A stretch of 64,000 nt of DNA from Amycolatopsis coloradensis (lineage in GTDB: Bacteria > Actinomycetota > Actinomycetes > Mycobacteriales > Pseudonocardiaceae), in the NCBI RefSeq assembly GCF_037997115.1, contig NZ_CP150484.1:3620328-3684327 (forward strand), given 5' to 3'. The notes under the pieces were generated by a model, which was not told the DNA's origin, did no database searches, and worked only from the letters and a program-made list of their open reading frames with translations. Shown piece after piece: positions 50,852 through 59,815 of this stretch; within the stretch, counting starts at the first letter, position 1; every line of letters begins with the position of its first letter. The translations under genes were made by a program, and so were the position numbers.

Positions 50852-52480
50852 TTGGAGCCCACTCGGCCGCGGGCAGGTCTCGGTCGCATACTGGAGGACT
50901 TGGGCAGCACGCTGGTGGAACTCGTTTGCGGCGACCCGGCAGGTTCCCCCGAGATCGGCGGCGTCGTCATCTACGACCCGCGTGACGAACTGACGCTTCC
51001 GCACAGCGCCCTCGTACTGGGCGTCGGCGTGCACGATCGCGCCCAGATCGCCGGTCTGCTCGCCCAGCTGGGTGAACACGGCGCGTCGGCGCTTCTGGTG
51101 CGGTCCCCGGTGCGGGCCGACTCGGTGATCAAGGAAGCGTCACGGCGGTCCGGTGTCGCGCTGCTCGGACTGGCACCGGGAGCGTCCTGGGACCAGCTGG
51201 CCGCGATGATCCGGTCGCTGGTCGACGACGGTGATCGAGGGGAGATCGAGCGGGAAACCCTTGGCGGGCTGCCTTCGGGTGATTTGTTCGCCCTCGCTAA
51301 CGCGGTTTCCGCGCTGGTCGGCGCCCCGGTCACCATCGAGGACCGGGGTTGCCGCGTCCTGGCCTTCTCCTGCGGGCAGGAGGAGACCGATACCTCACGT
51401 ATCGCGACCATCCTCGGCAGGAAGGTGCCGGCACGGCTCGCGAGAAGCCTTGAGGAGGGCGGCATTCTCCAAGAGGTCTATCGCAGCAGCCAGCCGGTGT
51501 ACATCCGGGCCCTGCCAGTCGACGAGTCGGTGCTCTCCTCGCCGCGGGTCGCGATGGTGGTCCGGGCGGGGGACGAGGTGCTCGGGTCGATCTGGGCGGC
51601 CGTGCGCGCACCACTGTCGGAGGAGCAGGGCGCCGCGCTCCGTGACGCGGCGAAACTCGTGGCACTGCACATGATGTGGCTGCGGACCGGAAGTGACGTC
51701 GAACGCCGCTTGCGGGCCGGGCTCGTCGGCACCGCGCTGGAAGGCGGTTCCGGGGCGGCTGAGGCGGCGCGCAGGCTGGGGCTGGCGGCGCACCCCTGCG
51801 TGGTGCTCGCCTTCGCGCTCGCCGCCGTCCCCGGCGACGAGGCGCAGTACATCGCGGAACGGCAGCAGGTCGTCGACGCACTCGCGCTGCATCTGGGGGC
51901 AGTGCATCCCCGAGCGGCCACGGCTTTGGTCGGCGATGTCATCTACGCCGTCCTGCCCGTTCCCGGCGATGACGAGGCGGCGGAGGACCGCGCGGTGCGG
52001 ATCGCGGTGGACTTTCGCAACCGGCTCGGCGAGCGGTTGAGCGTGCTCGTCGGCGTCGGGCCCAGCACGCTCGGCGGCATTTCGCTGGCCAGGTCGCGCG
52101 CGGGGGCCGATCGCGCGCTGCGTGCGCTCCGTGAAGGGGTCGGCGGCCGTACGGTCGCGCGTACCTGCGACGTGCTCAGCGAGATTCTGCTGCTGGAGAT
52201 GGCCGATCTGATCGAGGAGCATGACGACACTCCCGCAGGGCCGGTCGCGCGGCTGCGTGCCTACGACGGTGCGCACAATACGCATCTCGTGGAGACGCTC
52301 GACGCCTGGCTCGACGCGTTCGGCGACATCCCGGCAGCGGCCAACGAGATCTTCGTGCATCCCAATACTTTCCGATACCGGCTGCGCAGGCTGGCGGAGA
52401 TCAGCGGGCTCGACATCGCTGATCCGGAGGCCCGGTTCGCCGCGATGCTCCAGCTGCGCTTGTGGCGGCACACGCGCTAG
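50852..52480 (+). CDS. PucR-family transcriptional regulator
   Basis: 542 residues from TTG 50852 (GGGAGG upstream). The middle has a GAF-like region, then the GGDEF-like CdaR domain (VLVGVGPSTLGGISLARSRA). The C-terminal PucR helix-turn-helix is clear: IFVHPNTFRYRLRRLAEISG. PucR/CdaR proteins sense metabolites, often in purine or amino-acid use. It converges on the SARP gene with a 4-base overlap. An amino-acid permease lies beyond the SARP gene; a link is possible but not shown. Confidence 0.9.
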   Translation: MEPTRPRAGLGRILEDLGSTLVELVCGDPAGSPEIGGVVIYDPRDELTLPHSALVLGVGVHDRAQIAGLLAQLGEHGASALLVRSPVRADSVIKEASRRSGVALLGLAPGASWDQLAAMIRSLVDDGDRGEIERETLGGLPSGDLFALANAVSALVGAPVTIEDRGCRVLAFSCGQEETDTSRIATILGRKVPARLARSLEEGGILQEVYRSSQPVYIRALPVDESVLSSPRVAMVVRAGDEVLGSIWAAVRAPLSEEQGAALRDAAKLVALHMMWLRTGSDVERRLRAGLVGTALEGGSGAAEAARRLGLAAHPCVVLAFALAAVPGDEAQYIAERQQVVDALALHLGAVHPRAATALVGDVIYAVLPVPGDDEAAEDRAVRIAVDFRNRLGERLSVLVGVGPSTLGGISLARSRAGADRALRALREGVGGRTVARTCDVLSEILLLEMADLIEEHDDTPAGPVARLRAYDGAHNTHLVETLDAWLDAFGDIPAAANEIFVHPNTFRYRLRRLAEISGLDIADPEARFAAMLQLRLWRHTR

Positions 52481-54519
52481 CGGAGCGAAGGGGTCGCCAC
52501 CGGCATCGAGCCTCGCTCGAAGGTGGTACGTCGGCATCCGCCGTCGCTCGGCCAGAGCGCGGCCGGAGGCGGTGCGACTCGAAAGGCCGGAGTGGCCGGG
52601 CTTTCTGCCACGGGGAGAAGGCCGAGGCGGATCGCCGCACGGGTCAGCGCCTGGATACGGGCACGATGCTCCCGGAGCCACGCGGCGGGATCACCCATCG
52701 CGGAATCGCCGGTGCCGAGCGCGGCCACCGCCCGCCGGACGGCCACCGCGTACCGGCTGTACAGCCGCGCCACTGCCTTCCTGGACAGGTCGTCGGAGCA
52801 GGCTTCCGCCGCGACCGCCAGCCGCACCAGGCCCGCCATCCGGTACGCGTCGCCGTCACGCTCGAGCAGATAGGCGTCCGCCAGGCGATCGAGCACGTCT
52901 TCCGCTTCGTCGTCGGAGAGTTCGCCCAGTGCCGCCGCCATCCACGGCACATAGGACGGCGCGTCCGCGATCGCGAGCGCGGCGACGAGCCGTCCGTCCC
53001 GTTCGCCGAGCGCCCGGTACGCGGACACCGGCTCGTTCCGCAACTGCGGGTCGCCGGCCGACAGCTCCGCGAGGCGGCAGCCAGGGTCGCGCAGCCGGGC
53101 GACCAGCCGGGTGACCGTCCATTGTGGCCTGCTCGACAAGCGGGCGGCCGCCGCCTGCAGGGCGAGGGGGTGGTGATCGCACAACGCCGCCAGCTCGTCG
53201 AGTGCGTCGTCCCGGGTGCCGATCAGCTTGTGTAACAACTCGGCAGAATCTTCAGGGTGCAGTGGTCCGATGTGGACTACCGTATCCGGCATGCCGTGCA
53301 GGCGTTCGCCGGTGGTGACGACCATGGCGCAACCCGGCGCCGCCGGTAGCAAGGCCCTCAGCTGTTCTTTGTCGGAGGCGTTGTCCACGAGCAGCAGCAC
53401 CCGGCGGTCGCGCAGCGACGACCGGTAGTGCGCGGCGGCCTCGTCGGCCGAGTGTGGTGCCACGGAGGTGCCGACGTCGAGCGCGCGCAGTACGCGCATG
53501 ATCGCTTCTTTCGCCGACAGCCCGGCGAGATCGAGGTAGACCTGACCGTCCGGGAACGCTTCGGCGACCCGGTGGCACGCGTGCACGGCCAAGGCGGTCT
53601 TGCCGATCCCGCGTTGCCCCGTCAGCACCACGAGCGAAGGCCTCGCGAGTCCGGGGCGTGCCACCGCGTCGATGACCCGCGCCAGTTCGGAGGAGCGGCC
53701 GGTGAAATGCGGGACGTCCGGGGGAAGCTGAGCGGGCGACAGCCGTGACTCGGTCTTGGCGCGTTTCGGGGTGAGCAGTTCCTCGCTGGAGCACAGAATC
53801 GCCCCGTGCAGGTCTCGCAACCGCGCGGCGGGTTCCAGACCGTGGAGGGCGAGAAGGTGCTGGCGATAGCCCTGATAGACCTCCAGTGCCTCGACCTGGC
53901 GTCCGAGTCGGTAGTGCGCGGTCATCAGCAGAGCGATGAAGCGATCCTGCAGCGGATGCTCCGCCACCAGCTTCGCGAGCTCGCCGACCACCGACGCTTC
54001 GGCGCCGATCGCCAGCTCAGCTTCGAACCGTTCGGCCAGGACGGCCAGCCGCAACTCATCGAGCCGCACCCGTTCCGGCTCGGCGAAGCCCGCGCAGGTG
54101 TTGTCGAGCGGGGCGCCGCGCCAAAGCTCGAGCGATTCCCGGAGCAGCCGTGCTCCTTGCTCGTACCGTTCCTCGGCGTTGGCCGCCCGCCCCTGCGCGA
54201 CGAGCCGCTCGAACTCGGTCAGATCGAGCCAGATCGTCTTCGGTTCGATGACATAGCCCCGGGATCTCGTCTGCAGGACTTCCTTGTGCCCGTCGCATCT
54301 GAGCACCTTCCGCAGCGTCGCGACATAGGAATGCACCAGTGCCTGGGCCGTTTTCGGGGGTTCTTCCGGCCACAGCGCGTCGATGATCCGGGAAACCGAC
54401 AGCGGTTGCCCGCCGGAGAGGAGCAACGCGGCCAGCACGGTCCTCGGCTTCGCGCCGCCCAGTGGCAGCGCCGCGTCTTCCTTCCAGGCCTCGATCGCTC
54501 CCAGCAGACGGAATTTCAT
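52477..54519 (-). CDS. SARP/AfsR-type regulator, short form
   Basis: 680 residues. The winged helix (1-95, FRLLGAIEAWKEDAALPLGG), the BTAD (about 98-245) and an NB-ARC with Walker A GQRGIGKTAL (301-310) and VLLLVDNAS are present. The C-terminal TPR array of the longer SARP at 2661-5567 is missing; the tail is Pro/Ala-rich. It lies 250 bases from the permease gene and 1.8 kb from the RiPP operon, on the same strand, and is the likely pathway activator of that cluster. Confidence 0.92.
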   Translation of the reverse strand: MKFRLLGAIEAWKEDAALPLGGAKPRTVLAALLLSGGQPLSVSRIIDALWPEEPPKTAQALVHSYVATLRKVLRCDGHKEVLQTRSRGYVIEPKTIWLDLTEFERLVAQGRAANAEERYEQGARLLRESLELWRGAPLDNTCAGFAEPERVRLDELRLAVLAERFEAELAIGAEASVVGELAKLVAEHPLQDRFIALLMTAHYRLGRQVEALEVYQGYRQHLLALHGLEPAARLRDLHGAILCSSEELLTPKRAKTESRLSPAQLPPDVPHFTGRSSELARVIDAVARPGLARPSLVVLTGQRGIGKTALAVHACHRVAEAFPDGQVYLDLAGLSAKEAIMRVLRALDVGTSVAPHSADEAAAHYRSSLRDRRVLLLVDNASDKEQLRALLPAAPGCAMVVTTGERLHGMPDTVVHIGPLHPEDSAELLHKLIGTRDDALDELAALCDHHPLALQAAAARLSSRPQWTVTRLVARLRDPGCRLAELSAGDPQLRNEPVSAYRALGERDGRLVAALAIADAPSYVPWMAAALGELSDDEAEDVLDRLADAYLLERDGDAYRMAGLVRLAVAAEACSDDLSRKAVARLYSRYAVAVRRAVAALGTGDSAMGDPAAWLREHRARIQALTRAAIRLGLLPVAESPATPAFRVAPPPAALWPSDGGCRRTTFERGSMPVATPSLR

Positions 54520-54640
54520 CGGTGCTCATCCTGTCGTCGCGCGCTTGTCGCTTCGGCTTCATATTCTTCAGTGTCGAGGTGAGCGAAGGCGTTGTGGCGG
54601 AAGCCGAATCGGGCAAGTGCGTTTGGTGCCTGGAAACGAA

Positions 54641-54696
54641 GACACGCGAGACATCCGCGGCGGCGGCACCTGGGTGCCCGGAATGTCTCGCGTGCC
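54641..54696 (-). terminator. Long hairpin downstream of the permease gene
   Basis: About 17 bases (54641-54657) pair with 54679-54696 with one bulge; a smaller GGCACC/GGTGCC stem lies inside. It is 3' of the leftward permease gene and 5' of the SARP gene, so it probably ends the permease transcript. There is no strong T-run. Confidence 0.65.
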
Positions 54697-54768
54697 GTTT
54701 CACCATGCGGCGGGGGTGGCCGCACGTGAACCGAGTGTGCCCGAGAGGCCTGGAAGAAACCTGGGAGG

Positions 54769-56151
54769 TCAGCTGGGAACGGAGATCCGATCGCGACGCC
54801 GGCCAACCACGCGCCAGCCGACCACCAGCACGATGACGATGGCGGGCATCGAGTAGAAGGCGATCTTCTCCGCGCCGTCGGAGAAACCCATCAGCACGAT
54901 CACCAGTACCAGGAAACCCAAGGTCGCCCAGCCGGTGTAGGGCGCTCCCGGCATCCTGAACCGAGGGCGTTCCAGTTCTCCGCGAAGTGAGGCTTGCCGT
55001 AGCCGCATCTGGCAGACGATGAGTGTGGCCCAAGTGGACACCACGCCGAACGAGGCGATCGCGGTGGTGATGTCGAACGCCTGTTTCGGCACCAGATAGT
55101 TGAGAATGACACCGAGGACGTAGGCGGAGCAGGTGAAGAGGATCCCGCCGTAGGGGACGTGGTGTTTGTTCATCCGTCCGGCGAATTCGGGTGCTTCGCC
55201 CTTTTCGGAGAGCGCGCGCAGGATCCGGCCGGTGGAGTAGAGACCGGAGTTGCAGGAGGACAGCGCGGCGGTCAGCACGATCGCGTTCATGACGTCACCG
55301 ACGGCCGGGATGCCGAGCCTGGTGAAGACCGTGACGAACGGGCTCTCGCCCGAGCTGTAGAACGGCCACGGCACGAGCATCGCCAGCAGCAGGACCGAAC
55401 CGACGTAGAACACGCCGATCCGCCAGACGACACTGTTGACCGCCTTGGGAACGACCTTCCCAGGTTCCTGGGTCTCCCCGGCGGTGATGCCCACGAGTTC
55501 GATGCCGGCGTAGGCGAAGATGACCGCCTGCAAGGTCATCAGGGTGATCCCGAAGCCCGCGGGGAAGAACCCGTCATGGGCGATCAGGTTGTGCGCTCCT
55601 GCCGTCGTTTCCCCGATCTGCGCGCTCGTGAGCACGAGGCCGAGACCGACGACGAGGAACACGACGATCGCGAGGACCTTTACCAGTGAAAACCAGAACT
55701 CCAGCTCGCCGAACAGCTTGACACTCAACAGGTTCACCAGCAGCAGCACACCGAGCGCGGCCAGCGCGGTGACCCATTGCGGAATGTCGGGCAGCCACTT
55801 GTGCACGTAGATGGCCACCGCCGTGATCTCCGCGATCCCGGTCGTCGCCCAATAGAGCCAGTACATCCAGCCGGAGGCGAAACCGGCCCACGGGCCGATG
55901 AACTTGCGCGCGTAGGTGACGAAACTGCCTGAACTCGGTTGGTACAGCACGAGTTCGCCTAGTGCGCGCATGACGAAGTAGCCCGCGACCCCGCACAGAG
56001 CGTACGAGAGGAGCAGTGATGGGCCCGCCTGCTGGAGTTTTCCGCCGGCGCCGAGGAAAAGCCCGACTCCGATCGCACCGCCGATGGCGATCATCTGTAC
56101 CTGGCGGCCGCTCAATGCTTTGGTGTAGTCGCGGTCCGAGGAAGAACTCAT
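54769..56151 (-). CDS. Amino-acid permease (APC superfamily)
   Basis: 460 residues with about 12 membrane helices. QMIAIGGAIGVGLFLGAGG at the start and PSSGSFVTYARKFIGPWAGF are the AAT-type permease signatures shared by AnsP, GabP and CycA proteins. The substrate cannot be fixed from sequence. It lies between the SARP gene and the RiPP operon and may simply be a neighbour. Confidence 0.9.
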   Translation of the reverse strand: MSSSSDRDYTKALSGRQVQMIAIGGAIGVGLFLGAGGKLQQAGPSLLLSYALCGVAGYFVMRALGELVLYQPSSGSFVTYARKFIGPWAGFASGWMYWLYWATTGIAEITAVAIYVHKWLPDIPQWVTALAALGVLLLVNLLSVKLFGELEFWFSLVKVLAIVVFLVVGLGLVLTSAQIGETTAGAHNLIAHDGFFPAGFGITLMTLQAVIFAYAGIELVGITAGETQEPGKVVPKAVNSVVWRIGVFYVGSVLLLAMLVPWPFYSSGESPFVTVFTRLGIPAVGDVMNAIVLTAALSSCNSGLYSTGRILRALSEKGEAPEFAGRMNKHHVPYGGILFTCSAYVLGVILNYLVPKQAFDITTAIASFGVVSTWATLIVCQMRLRQASLRGELERPRFRMPGAPYTGWATLGFLVLVIVLMGFSDGAEKIAFYSMPAIVIVLVVGWRVVGRRRDRISVPS

Positions 56152-56277
56152 ATGTCAGTCCTGTGGGTTCGATGGCTCGGGAAGCGCGGATGGCCGCTTC
56201 CGCTGCGACGGATGTCACAGCGCGAGAAGTCATTTTGCTCACGGAGCCTGCAAAGAACCTGCAGCCGATCAGTCCGC

Positions 56278-58692
56278 TCAGTGGGCGTCCGGCCGCGGCC
56301 AACGCAGGCCCACGACGTACTCGCACGCGAGGCTTTCGCCGGACGGCCCGCGCAGCCGGTGCTGTCCGAGTCCCGGTAGCGCCTCGGTGATCCTGACCGG
56401 CACGGAGCCGGCCAGTTCCTGCTGCAGGACCGCGAGCGAGACCGCACTGCGGAGATCGGCCCACAGCGGTTTCGCGGTGAAGTCGTCGATCCGGCGGCAG
56501 AACACTTCCGCCGGGATACCGTGTTCGCGCCGCCAGCGATGGGCTCGCAGCACCGTCTCGCTCTCGTGTTCTCCCTTGACCGGCAACGGAAGTCGGTCCA
56601 CGTGGCACAGCCAGTTCGCTCGTTCGACGACCGTGCGGCCCACGGTTTTCCGCGGCCGCGCGATGACCTCCGACTCTCCGGGCCGCAGGCTGGTCAGCTG
56701 CCGGTCCCCGAACTCGTGCGGTGCCACCCAGGGGTTGGCGAGGATGGTCAGCAGCCGGGGGAGCCCGCTGCTCAGATGCGGCGGGATCAGGCCGAGGTAG
56801 GCAAGGCCGAACGGTCTGCCGTCGGGGCCGAGCAGTTCCAGCACGCCGCGGTCCGCGTCGTGGATCAGCGTGGCGCGTTCCAGCGGGAGATCCCCGGGCC
56901 TGGCGGGCATCCCTTCGCCAGGGACGATCAGCGCGGGCAGACGGCCCGCGGCGGTGTACTGGGCCGTCGTGCACGCGCGGCTGTTGACCAGTTCATAGCG
57001 GGCGATTCCCGGCCACATAGCGGAAGACCACTCGCCCAGGGCATCGGAAAGCGGGTCGCCGAGTACGTCGGTGAACCTGCTGACCATCCCGCCGACGCCG
57101 TCGCAGAGCTGGTTCACCACCGGCACCCGGCCCTCTTCGGTGTCCGCTTCCTGGAAGAGCACGGCGACCGACGGCGGAGCGCTGGTCCGGCCGACCGGGA
57201 GGTCTGCCCGGCGGGTGGCGTCCGCCCGGCTCCTGTCGCGTGAAAAGGCTTGGGACAGCGGCAGGGAGGCTCGGTCTTCGACGGTGAGCGCGGCGAGGAA
57301 GCCGAACAAGTCTGTGCAACGGCCGCCGCGGCCGAACCGGGAGACGAACGCTTCGAGCAGGAAGTCGTAGAGGTGGCTGCGGAACAGATGCGGCCGCAGC
57401 TCCGACGCGTAAGCGCTCAGTTCCCCTCCCAGTTCAGCGTCGAGCGGATCCGGCACGCCGAACCCGGTCGCGGCGTCTTCGTAGACGAGGTCGGGTGTCC
57501 ACATCCGGATGCCGCTCGCCGCCCGCCACTCCGCCTGTGTCTCCTTCGCGGCGGCGATCGTCGCCGTTCGCTCGGGCAGCGCGGCGTCGGCCAGCCTGTT
57601 GATGGACCGGTGCAGGCGGTGCAGGCGGACTGGCATCGGGTGACCTTCGGCGGCCGACAGCGTGTCGGCAAGCCCTTGGAGCGGATCACCGGTGCCCGGC
57701 GAGCAGACGACCGGGTGGATCCAGCCGCTGTCGAGCATGCGCAGGTACCTTGCCCATGAGTCACGTCCGCCCATCAGCTCGCGGAGTTCGGCGAAGGTGT
57801 GGTCCCGCTCATTGTCCGCCTGGAACAGCCAGGCGGGCGCGGCGGCGTCGTGGCCGGTGAACGGCGACAACCATGACATGGGTCCTTGGCCTCCGGCCTC
57901 GGTGAGCAGGACGAAGCCACCGGGACGGACGCTCGTGTGCGCGGCCACGCGGTACCGCAGCAGTGGCGCGAGTTCTCGGTCGCGGGCGGCGGCCCGCAAG
58001 GCCAGCTGGGCCAGCGCCGCTCCGGAGTAGCTGCGGGATCCCGTGCCGGCGACGCCTGGCATCGACACGGTCGTCAGCCGGGAGTAGGGGCTGGTCTTGA
58101 CGGCGGTCCGGGTGACGTAGGAGTACAGCGTGCGCAGGTTGCGGTTGTCCAGTTTGCCTTCCCGCGCCTTGCCCAAGCCGTGTCGCGTCCATTCCGGCGC
58201 GGCCAGGGCGAGTGAGCGGACGAACGGCTCGTGGTCCAGTTGCGCGACCAGCGTCGCGCGCGCCTGTTCACTATCGAGGGCGACGGATGAAGCCAGCTCC
58301 CGCCGCAACTCCGCGGTTTCCTCGGTCCTCCGGTGGTAGGCCGCGAGCAGCTTGAGGGCGTCCGCTGGCAGGTGGTTCGAGAGGTCGTCGGCGTCCGCGG
58401 GCAGCGTGGCGCTTTGGAACGCGGCACGTTTCACGGCCAGCGCCACCCGGCGCAACGCCGGAGTGGTGTCGAGCGCCGGCACCAGCTCGTAGCAGACGTC
58501 CGCCAGCGACGCGCCGATCGACGCCTGCTCCTCGGCCAGCTTTTCCGCGCGCCGCAACAGTTTCTCGGTCCGGCCGCCGACCAGCGTGCACGTCCGCGCC
58601 GACAGGCCGCCGACCCGTGCGAGCGTCCACGGGGAGAAGGCGGCGGAAGTGTCCGGTGCCACCGTGACGGCGAAGTGCTGGTGCGTGGTCAT
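56278..58692 (-). CDS. LanB-type lantibiotic dehydratase, glutamylation domain
   Basis: 804 residues from ATG 58692 (GGAGGT upstream; ATGA overlap with the gene before). The N-terminal Lant_dehydr domain is recognisable from YVTRTAVKTSPYSRLTTVSM and TPDLVYEDAATGFG, plus RARCT-type blocks such as RYELVNSRACTTAQYTAAGR. The length fits the split LanB of thiopeptide and goadsporin pathways (TbtB/GodF type), which glutamylates Ser/Thr from Glu-tRNA. The SpaB_C elimination partner is not in the window. Confidence 0.88.
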   Translation of the reverse strand: MTTHQHFAVTVAPDTSAAFSPWTLARVGGLSARTCTLVGGRTEKLLRRAEKLAEEQASIGASLADVCYELVPALDTTPALRRVALAVKRAAFQSATLPADADDLSNHLPADALKLLAAYHRRTEETAELRRELASSVALDSEQARATLVAQLDHEPFVRSLALAAPEWTRHGLGKAREGKLDNRNLRTLYSYVTRTAVKTSPYSRLTTVSMPGVAGTGSRSYSGAALAQLALRAAARDRELAPLLRYRVAAHTSVRPGGFVLLTEAGGQGPMSWLSPFTGHDAAAPAWLFQADNERDHTFAELRELMGGRDSWARYLRMLDSGWIHPVVCSPGTGDPLQGLADTLSAAEGHPMPVRLHRLHRSINRLADAALPERTATIAAAKETQAEWRAASGIRMWTPDLVYEDAATGFGVPDPLDAELGGELSAYASELRPHLFRSHLYDFLLEAFVSRFGRGGRCTDLFGFLAALTVEDRASLPLSQAFSRDRSRADATRRADLPVGRTSAPPSVAVLFQEADTEEGRVPVVNQLCDGVGGMVSRFTDVLGDPLSDALGEWSSAMWPGIARYELVNSRACTTAQYTAAGRLPALIVPGEGMPARPGDLPLERATLIHDADRGVLELLGPDGRPFGLAYLGLIPPHLSSGLPRLLTILANPWVAPHEFGDRQLTSLRPGESEVIARPRKTVGRTVVERANWLCHVDRLPLPVKGEHESETVLRAHRWRREHGIPAEVFCRRIDDFTAKPLWADLRSAVSLAVLQQELAGSVPVRITEALPGLGQHRLRGPSGESLACEYVVGLRWPRPDAH

Positions 58693-59279
58693 CCGGCTAC
58701 CTCCGTACGTATGCCCAGGCCTGCGGCCAGCCGCTCCCATGACCGGTCCGCCGACCCCGGCGGGTCGCAGCCGGGACAGCCGTGGACGGGAATCACCCGG
58801 TGCTTGCCGTAGGTGCCGTGCACCAGGTCGATCTCGTGGATGTCGGCCGTCTCGCCGTCGTCGGTGAAGGCCCGCGTGACGGCGTGGAGCAAGGCGATCG
58901 CGAGCTTGCCGTGTTCAGGCAGGAACGCGTGTTCTTCGGCCGGGGCCGGCAAAGCGGAAAGCCGGGCACGCTGGGAATGCTGACGGCGCCGCTTGCCTGC
59001 GCAGTCCGGGCAGGGGCCGGTGCCCGCTCCCGTCACCGGCCCGCAGTACAACGTCGTTCCGTCCAGCACGAGAGGCAGCCACGGCAGGCGGAGGGCTCCG
59101 GCTCGTGCCGCGACTGTCTCGAAAAGGCCGAGTCGCGCGGTCTGGGTCACGCCTGCCAGCAACCGCAATCTTCCGGTGCGGCGGTCGTCGAGTCCGCCGA
59201 GCACCCGCTCGCCGAACGCGCCCGCGCCGTACAGCCACAGTCCGGCACCGTGCGGGGTGGTGTGGATGACGGGGTTCAC
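58689..59279 (-). CDS. Azole-RiPP accessory protein with two CxxC motifs
   Basis: 196 residues. CPDCAGKRR (about 94) and HGCPGCDPP (about 171) bracket a helical segment, a zinc-site layout like the E1/ocin-ThiF-like or F-protein components of TOMM systems. The Rossmann-like start (LWLYGAGAFGERVLGGLDDR) supports an E1-like fragment. Four-base overlaps on both sides put it firmly in the operon. Confidence 0.6.
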   Translation of the reverse strand: MNPVIHTTPHGAGLWLYGAGAFGERVLGGLDDRRTGRLRLLAGVTQTARLGLFETVAARAGALRLPWLPLVLDGTTLYCGPVTGAGTGPCPDCAGKRRRQHSQRARLSALPAPAEEHAFLPEHGKLAIALLHAVTRAFTDDGETADIHEIDLVHGTYGKHRVIPVHGCPGCDPPGSADRSWERLAAGLGIRTEVAG

Positions 59280-59815
59280 GATGTTCCGTCCGCCGGGGCG
59301 AAAGCCCAGGCCTGGATACGGAAATCCGCGTCGCTCACGATCCGATCGGCGGCGATCGTCCGGAAGGCGTAACCAACGGTGTTGGCGTGGGATCTGGCCA
59401 CCTCACCGGCCGACCCGGTCGCGAGCAGCGCGCGACGCCACAGATGGACGCCGCCCTCACGGATCGCTTCCAGGCCGCCGGAGACCAACACCGTCGCGGG
59501 AGGGGCCGTCAACTCGTCGGCGATCTTCACAGCGTGGAAGGCGCCTTCGCGGAATTCGTACCAACCGGTGTCGAGCCCGTCGACGTCGCGGGCGGCGACG
59601 GTGAACCGGAGCACGTCCGAGTCCGGCGTGGCGGCGTCGAGGATCCATCCTATCGCGTCCGCGGTCAGCCTGCCGTCGACCAGCCGGACCTCCCACATAC
59701 CGCGGCCGCGCGGCCGAGGGCCGGAAGCGCGCGGCAGCGGTGCGGCGGCGAGTTCGGCGCGCAGCAGATCCGAGAGCGCGGCCTGGCTTTCAGGTGCGTA
59801 CGGGTGCGTGCTCAT
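59276..59815 (-). CDS. Nitroreductase-like (SagB-type) partial enzyme
   Basis: 179 residues. RFTVAARDVDGLDTGWYEFR, ATVLVSGGLEAIREGG and WRRALLATGSAGEVARSHAN parallel the second half of SagB-type dehydrogenases. It is shorter than a full FMN domain; it may pair with the neighbouring 476-residue protein to form the oxidase. Overlaps link it to both neighbours. Confidence 0.6.
   Translation of the reverse strand: MSTHPYAPESQAALSDLLRAELAAAPLPRASGPRPRGRGMWEVRLVDGRLTADAIGWILDAATPDSDVLRFTVAARDVDGLDTGWYEFREGAFHAVKIADELTAPPATVLVSGGLEAIREGGVHLWRRALLATGSAGEVARSHANTVGYAFRTIAADRIVSDADFRIQAWAFAPADGTS

Noticed and set aside
54516..54806. Small ORFs around the hairpin as RiPP precursors (CxxC-containing on +, RHNAFAHLDTEEYE-like on -)
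   Set aside because: They run through the long terminator hairpin and lack starts with ribosome sites and leader/core structure.
56152..56250. A leftward peptide MTSRAVTSVAAEAAIRAS between the RiPP operon and the permease
   Set aside because: No ribosome site, no Cys, and the frame runs on into the permease gene out of register.
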